Shown: in pieces, positions 59,475 to 64,000 of the stretch
How the letters are laid out: every line of letters starts with the position of its first letter
Position numbering within the stretch: the stretch's first letter is position 1
NCBI GenBank assembly: GCA_024138025.1
Contig: JAMXBD010000365.1
Location: forward strand, 806,001 to 870,000
DNA: 64,000 nucleotides
Direction: 5' to 3'
Source of the DNA: Combretum micranthum
Lineage: Eukaryota > Streptophyta > Magnoliopsida > Myrtales > Combretaceae
Made by a program: the position numbers and the translations under genes
The notes under the pieces: model-generated
What the model was told of the DNA's origin: nothing
The model's database searches: none
What the model saw: only the letters and a program-made list of their open reading frames with translations

Positions 59475-62468
59475 AAAGACTTTCACATAAGAAATAAGAT
59501 AGTAACTTTGCTGGAATCAAATACAGAACATAAAGGCTGCCGGCTTACTTTGCAGAATCGTCGGCCTTCTTGCAGATCTGTGCCCCGCCTCTAACACTGC
59601 TAGCTTTGGCAACTACGCTGGCATAGGAACTTAGGTCGCAGCATAGGTGTAATATACGAAAATAAGGATGAAAATATAATGAATTATGGATAATAAGATG
59701 ATACAGGATGAGTTTATGGTCAAAACAAGTAAGTTGTAAAGGTTTAAGTTTGATTGTAGAATGAATGTTGAAGTTTGGATTTCTGCAATTTTTGATAGAT
59801 TCAATGCTGCCATCTGGAGAATCTACGTCGCGGCGTAGAGACAGATTAGGAAGGGAATAGTGTCATTTTTTCTTAACGCTGGGTGGAACGCCGTCGGTAT
59901 ACCCGAGAGTTTCTTTTAACGCCGAATAGGAATGCCGCCGGCGTAGGTGATGGATTTACCGGCGGATGTTGTTTGATCGAAGTTCTTGGAATTCAAAGCC
60001 TCGATGAATGCCGCCAGCGCTCGTGTAATTTTTGCCAGCATAGAGTATACGTCGGCAAAATTTATACGTACGCGCCAGTGTATGAGCAATTTCTATATAT
60101 ATGAGACACGAGAAATGGTTTTTGATAGAACTTTTTATCATATTTTTCCTTCGTATAAGAGAGTTTTGGAGCATTCTTAGAGTCATAGGGTTTTAGAATC
60201 ATCAAGAGTGTGTTTTTTATCCAAAGTAAGTGATCTTAACCTTCTCTTATGGGTTATATACGAATTTGTATAAGTTTTCTTAGGGTTTTGTTGGTTCTTG
60301 AAGGAAAAACGTGGGAATGGGTTTAGATCTCAGATTTAATCTTTCGATTGGATAAGAAGTGAGCTTTGTGATTAAAACAAGTAAGTATAATGTTCTCATA
60401 CAAGATTTATGCGAATTTCATGCAAGTTCTAAGGATTTTGTGATTGTTTGCATGAAGAAAACCCTAGATTTGGTTAGAATCCAAATTTATGGATGTGAGT
60501 CGGGTTTTAGTGATCTAAATCAGTAAGTTTCTCTTTTCATTGATGAATTTAAACAATGTGTGATTAGATGATCTTTATATGTTATTGTTATCATATAATA
60601 TTAGGGTTTCGGTGAAATATTTGGAATTTGTGGAGTTTTGTGCGGTTCGTTGTTGTTTTTGAGGATATTTGTAGAGTTTGATCGGAGTAGACGGTGCAGA
60701 TAGTGGAGATTTCTTTTCAGGTTAGGATTTTTGGAGAATTCATGTTTGTTAGGGTATTTTGATAATGTGATCATATCTGTTGATGTATATATATATATAT
60801 GTTATAATAGGATATTTGGAGTTTGTGGAATTGTTGTTGGCGTGGACATAGGAGTTTGTAGAGTTCGGGTTGTCTTTGTTGTTGTTGTTGATATCGGATT
60901 TGAGGATTTGCATTGTATTCCTGAAATTGACAAGGGTACGACCAATCCCTGCTTGTTGTTTTTGCTTGTAAGATTAGTATTACTTGATTGGTTGTAGGGA
61001 TATAACTTTATAATGAACTTAATTCTATTCGGCTTAATAATTTTGCTTGGTTGTGTTTGGCTTTGACCAGTAAAGGCCTGGCAGATAGTGATACTGGTGA
61101 GGCACCCTGATGATCTATGTGTGAGGTTGTCCTAGGTGGACTCGTGCACAAAGATGATTCCGATAGAATTAGGGGAAACGGAGATGTTTGGGGAGTACCC
61201 ACTTATCCATATATGTATATAATTACCATATTTTCAAAGAGTTAGTTGTTTTTAAAGAGGAGTCTAAGTTATTTCGAGTTTGGGACTAGAGTATACATGG
61301 TTCTGAACTGTGTTGATTTGCTGACTATAAAAAGATAACAAACTGATTGCTTGCATTAGACTAAGTGCATTTGATATATATACTTGTTGCGTGTGCATTT
61401 GCATTTGCTTTAAAGGATTGGAGTTATCGTACTGGGCTTCACAGCTCACTTTTTAAAATTCTAGATACAGGTGATGAAGACATTGTATATGATCTTTCAG
61501 GTTATGATTTGATCTTTGATAAGGGGGATGGCGATAGTGGACCTGACTACCCAGCTGAGACTTAGATTTGCAGTTTACAAGTTCATGGAATGAGAGAGGT
61601 GTTTAGATATATTGAAGACTTGGAAATTATCTGTTTATGTTTTATGTTTTATGTAAAGACTTTAGGATTTTATGTTGTAGGAAATTTTAGGTTGTGAAGA
61701 AGGTTTTCATGTGAATTAGTGGTTTCGTTTAGTTGGCTTGGTATTGCTAACTGGTATGATTGTTTTAAATCAGAAGTTTGTTCAGAAGCTATGTTCCAGG
61801 TTATATAGGTTGTGTTGAGTACTCTATGAGATACCTTATGTGTGTTTACAGGTGATATTTGAATAATTTGTGGATATTAGAGTCTTAGCGTGTCCTATTC
61901 AAGAGAGGACACGTGGCGGGTTATAATGCCTTATTTTGTGGCGTTACAATAGGATCGGCTTACAAAGTGACCAGTAGCAAAATCTTTAACGCTGTTATGA
62001 AAGCCACCTATACAAGTTTAAGGTCGCCGGCCTTGGCCATGTAGGCTGCTGGCGTAGAGCCGGCTTATACTGCTACGAAGCAACTTTTCAAATTTCTTCT
62101 TATTTTTCTTTATTTGATTGTTTCCCAAGGCTATTTTGAAGTTATATGTATAGATGTTATCAGATATCAGTTGAATGACATATTTTGAATTTTTTTTCCA
62201 TTTGTGAGGATTTCTTGTTAGTTCTTGAGAAAGAACTAAATATGATTTCTTTAGCGTAGAAGCTTGGGAAATCTATCTTGATAACTTAGGTTCCAATCAA
62301 TAGGTTTGGTTAGGGTCTGGTTCTGCTTTTTGATAACGTTGGTTCTAATTGATAGGTTTGGTTAGGTTTACATTCCTATCGCTTGTTTCAAGGCAATCCT
62401 AGGGTTCCAATCCATCATCGAGCGTTGGGTCTTAGGTTTTATATACCTAGGTTTCTTGTTTTGCATCA
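59475..62468 (+). repeat. LTR of a Ty3/gypsy element (element Y), split by solo LTR C
   Basis: The right border is clear: ...GCATCA then TT then the primer site TGGTATCAGAGCC at 62471. The left border is not fixed. The LTR holds GC-rich gccggc patches before and after the inserted 59648-61948 unit and an internal repeat of ggtttggttagg near 62,290-62,370. It follows the pol tail above, so it could be a 3' LTR shared with the next element. Confidence 0.6.
59648..61948 (+). mobile_element. Solo LTR-like unit (family C) inside the element-Y LTR
   Basis: TGTAATATACG ... TTTTGTGGCGTTACA, 2301 bp, perfect 5-bp duplication atagg (59643-59647, 61949-61953). The GGCGTTACA end sets the plus orientation. 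The interior has GC-rich gccg/cggc patches (59,810-60,070), an (AT)n run at about 60,787 and no coding remnant. Confidence 0.85.
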
Positions 62469-62470
62469 TT

Positions 62471-62483
62471 TGGTATCAGAGCC
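62471..62483 (+). promoter_or_regulatory. Primer binding site of element Y (initiator Met tRNA)
   Basis: TGGTATCAGAGCC, a perfect complement of the 3' end of plant initiator-methionine tRNA, 2 bp after the LTR end CA. This is the start point for minus-strand DNA synthesis. Confidence 0.92.
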
Positions 62484-63093
62484 TTGGTTCCTTAAATGGG
62501 TAATTCTATTCTTTTGGATTTCTTTGTTTGATCTATTTTTGTTTTGTTTTTTCTATTTATCCTTATTGTCCCAAAATCCAATCTTTCTTTGTGTTTTTCA
62601 GTTATTCATTCTTAATCAAAAAAGGAAAGAAGAATCGGATAAAAAAACATAAAGGAAATTCATGTAAAAAAAAAGGGAAAGGAATTCATGAAAAAAAGAA
62701 GGAAAAAAAGGGAAAATTCGTATTAAAAAAATAGTTATTGATCTTTTGTCTGATTGAGATTCTTTGAGTTCTCTAGAAAAGTCATCTCAATGGAAATATC
62801 GAATTCTTGTGTTCTTAGATTATCTCCTGATCCTAGTTGAATATCTTTGAAATTTGAGTTATTGAAATATGATTTGCCTTTGTTTTTGTGTGTTGAAATC
62901 ATTGATCAAGTTCTGATCAAGGACTTATAAGAGAAAATTGAGTAGTAAAAGGCAGGAGTGGCGAGATCAATATTGACAAAGGCCAATTAGAGTGAAATAT
63001 GAGAGATTTCACATCTTGGAGAGTACATACATGAGGAAGTGTGTGGTGTCTAACATTCTTGTTTAGATTCCTTTCTTCTTGTAGGTTATAATC
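62484..63093 (+). other. Leader of element Y
   Basis: About 600 bp between primer site and gag. Includes an A/G-rich block (62,620-62,730) and no convincing coding. Short lysine-rich open frames come from the A-rich tract. Confidence 0.6.
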
Positions 63094-64000
63094 ATGAGTA
63101 GTGGTAGAAATTTTGATGTGGATATGAAATCATTCATGAAGTCTATGCGAGATGAATTAAGAAGGATGAATATGAGGTTGGATGATTTTGAATCTCCTAG
63201 CAAATTTAGACCTTCTAAATAGAAGTCTTCTATTGAAGAGGAAAGAGAAGATTCTAATTCTGAAGATGGTAGTTCCATGAGGAGAAAAGGAAAAGCACCA
63301 AAGCATGACTAAGCAGTATCAAGATGAAAATGCCTTCTTTCTAGGGAAGAACGATCCACAACTATACCTGGAATGGGAAAGAAAAGTGGAGCACATGTTT
63401 GATTTCCACAATTACTCTGAAGAGAAGAAAGTCAAGTTGGCTGTAGTGGAGTTCACAGACTATGCCAGTATCTGGTGGGATCAATTGGTGATTAATTGAC
63501 GTAGGTATAGTGAACAACCTATTAGAACATGGAAGGAAATGAAAGTTATAACAAGAAAGAGATACCTTCCCAATTACTGTCATAGAGATTTGTGCAGAAA
63601 GTTGTAAAATCTAACTCAGGGTTCTATGAGTGTGGATGATTATTATAAAGAAATGGAAGTAGCCATGATTAGGGCTAGAGTGGAGGAAGATCCAGAAGCT
63701 ACAATGGCTAGATTCATTGGTCGATTGAACAAAGATATTACTGATATTGTAGACTTACAGCATTATGTGGACATAGAAGAGTTATTACACAAAGCTATTA
63801 AAGTTGAGAAGTAGCTAAAGTCCAAGGATAAATCGAGTTATGGTTCATCTTCTAAATCTTCTTGAAAACCAAAGTGGAAGGATTACAAAGCAACTTCAAA
63901 TCTAGAAGAAGAATAAAGATCCAGTTTCATCTTCGAAAGATAAATATGAAACTAAGTCATCTTTTAAGTCACGTGATATTAGATGTTTTAGGTGCCAGGG
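63094..64000 (+). pseudogene. Ty3/gypsy gag of element Y, cut by window edge
   Basis: ATG at 63094: MSSGRNFDVDMKSFMKSMRD-ELRRMNMRLDDFE. After frameshifts, FFLGKNDPQLYLEWERKVEH then DFHNYSEEKKVKLAVVEFTD and WWDQLVIN form the Retrotrans_gag core (63305-63499). [20 protein letters not shown], then [20 protein letters not shown] follow (63626-63814). RCFRCQG at the edge starts the CCHC knuckle. Stops: TAG after FRPSK, TGA after LVIN, TAG after KVEK. Gag would form the particle; this copy is dead. Confidence 0.9.

Noticed and set aside
62528..62734. Lysine-rich open frame in the element-Y leader
   Set aside because: Comes from an A-rich tract; no start context or family resemblance.

Overview
This window looks like nuclear DNA of a flowering plant, probably a eudicot. 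It is AT-rich and has one multi-exon plant gene with GT-AG introns. The rest is dense, nested and decayed plant transposable elements. There are no bacterial operons and no RNA genes that I can support. Species cannot be told from the sequence alone.

Region 1, about 1-23,930 (+ strand): the 3' part of a KEA1/KEA2-type chloroplast K+/H+ antiporter gene, 19 recognisable exons from about 6,023 to the stop at 23,707. The long N-terminal exon(s) must lie left of the window. Its introns have been invaded by five LTR retroelements: a Copia element on the minus strand running off the left edge (1-3850), an old gag-only Ty3-type element (about 3,851-5,757), a miniature Copia remnant (6,485-7,903), and two larger Copia elements on the minus strand (9,310-14,182 and 17,591-21,471). 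Exons C, D, E, F, H and M carry frame-breaking indels, mostly single bases at short homopolymers. One acceptor site reads TG, not AG. The copy is therefore either a recent pseudogene or a gene with uncorrected assembly indels. The other exons are cleanly open.

Region 2, about 23,930-31,440: mostly non-coding. It holds a minus-strand remnant of a plant retroelement ORF (about 25,950-27,480) with a 142-bp tandem duplication, then a 3.4-kb solo-LTR-like element (27,503-30,935).

Region 3, about 31,440-59,250: one hAT transposase gene (+) blown apart into three pieces by insertions. An LTR unit (E8, 31,609-53,692) sits in the zf-BED exon and another (E10, 54,405-58,742) in the middle of the transposase. 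E8 itself contains a second-family LTR (31,620-35,668), a Mutator-like element (36,416-39,928), a Sirevirus-like solo LTR (42,642-44,185) and another LTR unit (E9, 44,267-53,460). E9 in turn contains a further LTR (44,675-49,854). Almost every boundary is fixed by a target-site duplication. When nested insertions are subtracted, the four family-A units come out at about 3.4, 3.8, 4.0 and 4.3 kb, which supports the reconstruction.

Region 4, about 59,300-64,000: a Ty3/gypsy pol 3' remnant, an LTR split by a 2.3-kb solo LTR (59,648-61,948), a tRNA-iMet primer binding site at 62,471, and a decayed Ty3/gypsy gag running off the right edge.

No element here looks able to move by itself. The strongest leads are the KEA lesion pattern, the 38-bp-period palindrome array in the Mutator-like termini, the dispersed hAT gene, and a conserved palindrome in all four family-A LTRs.
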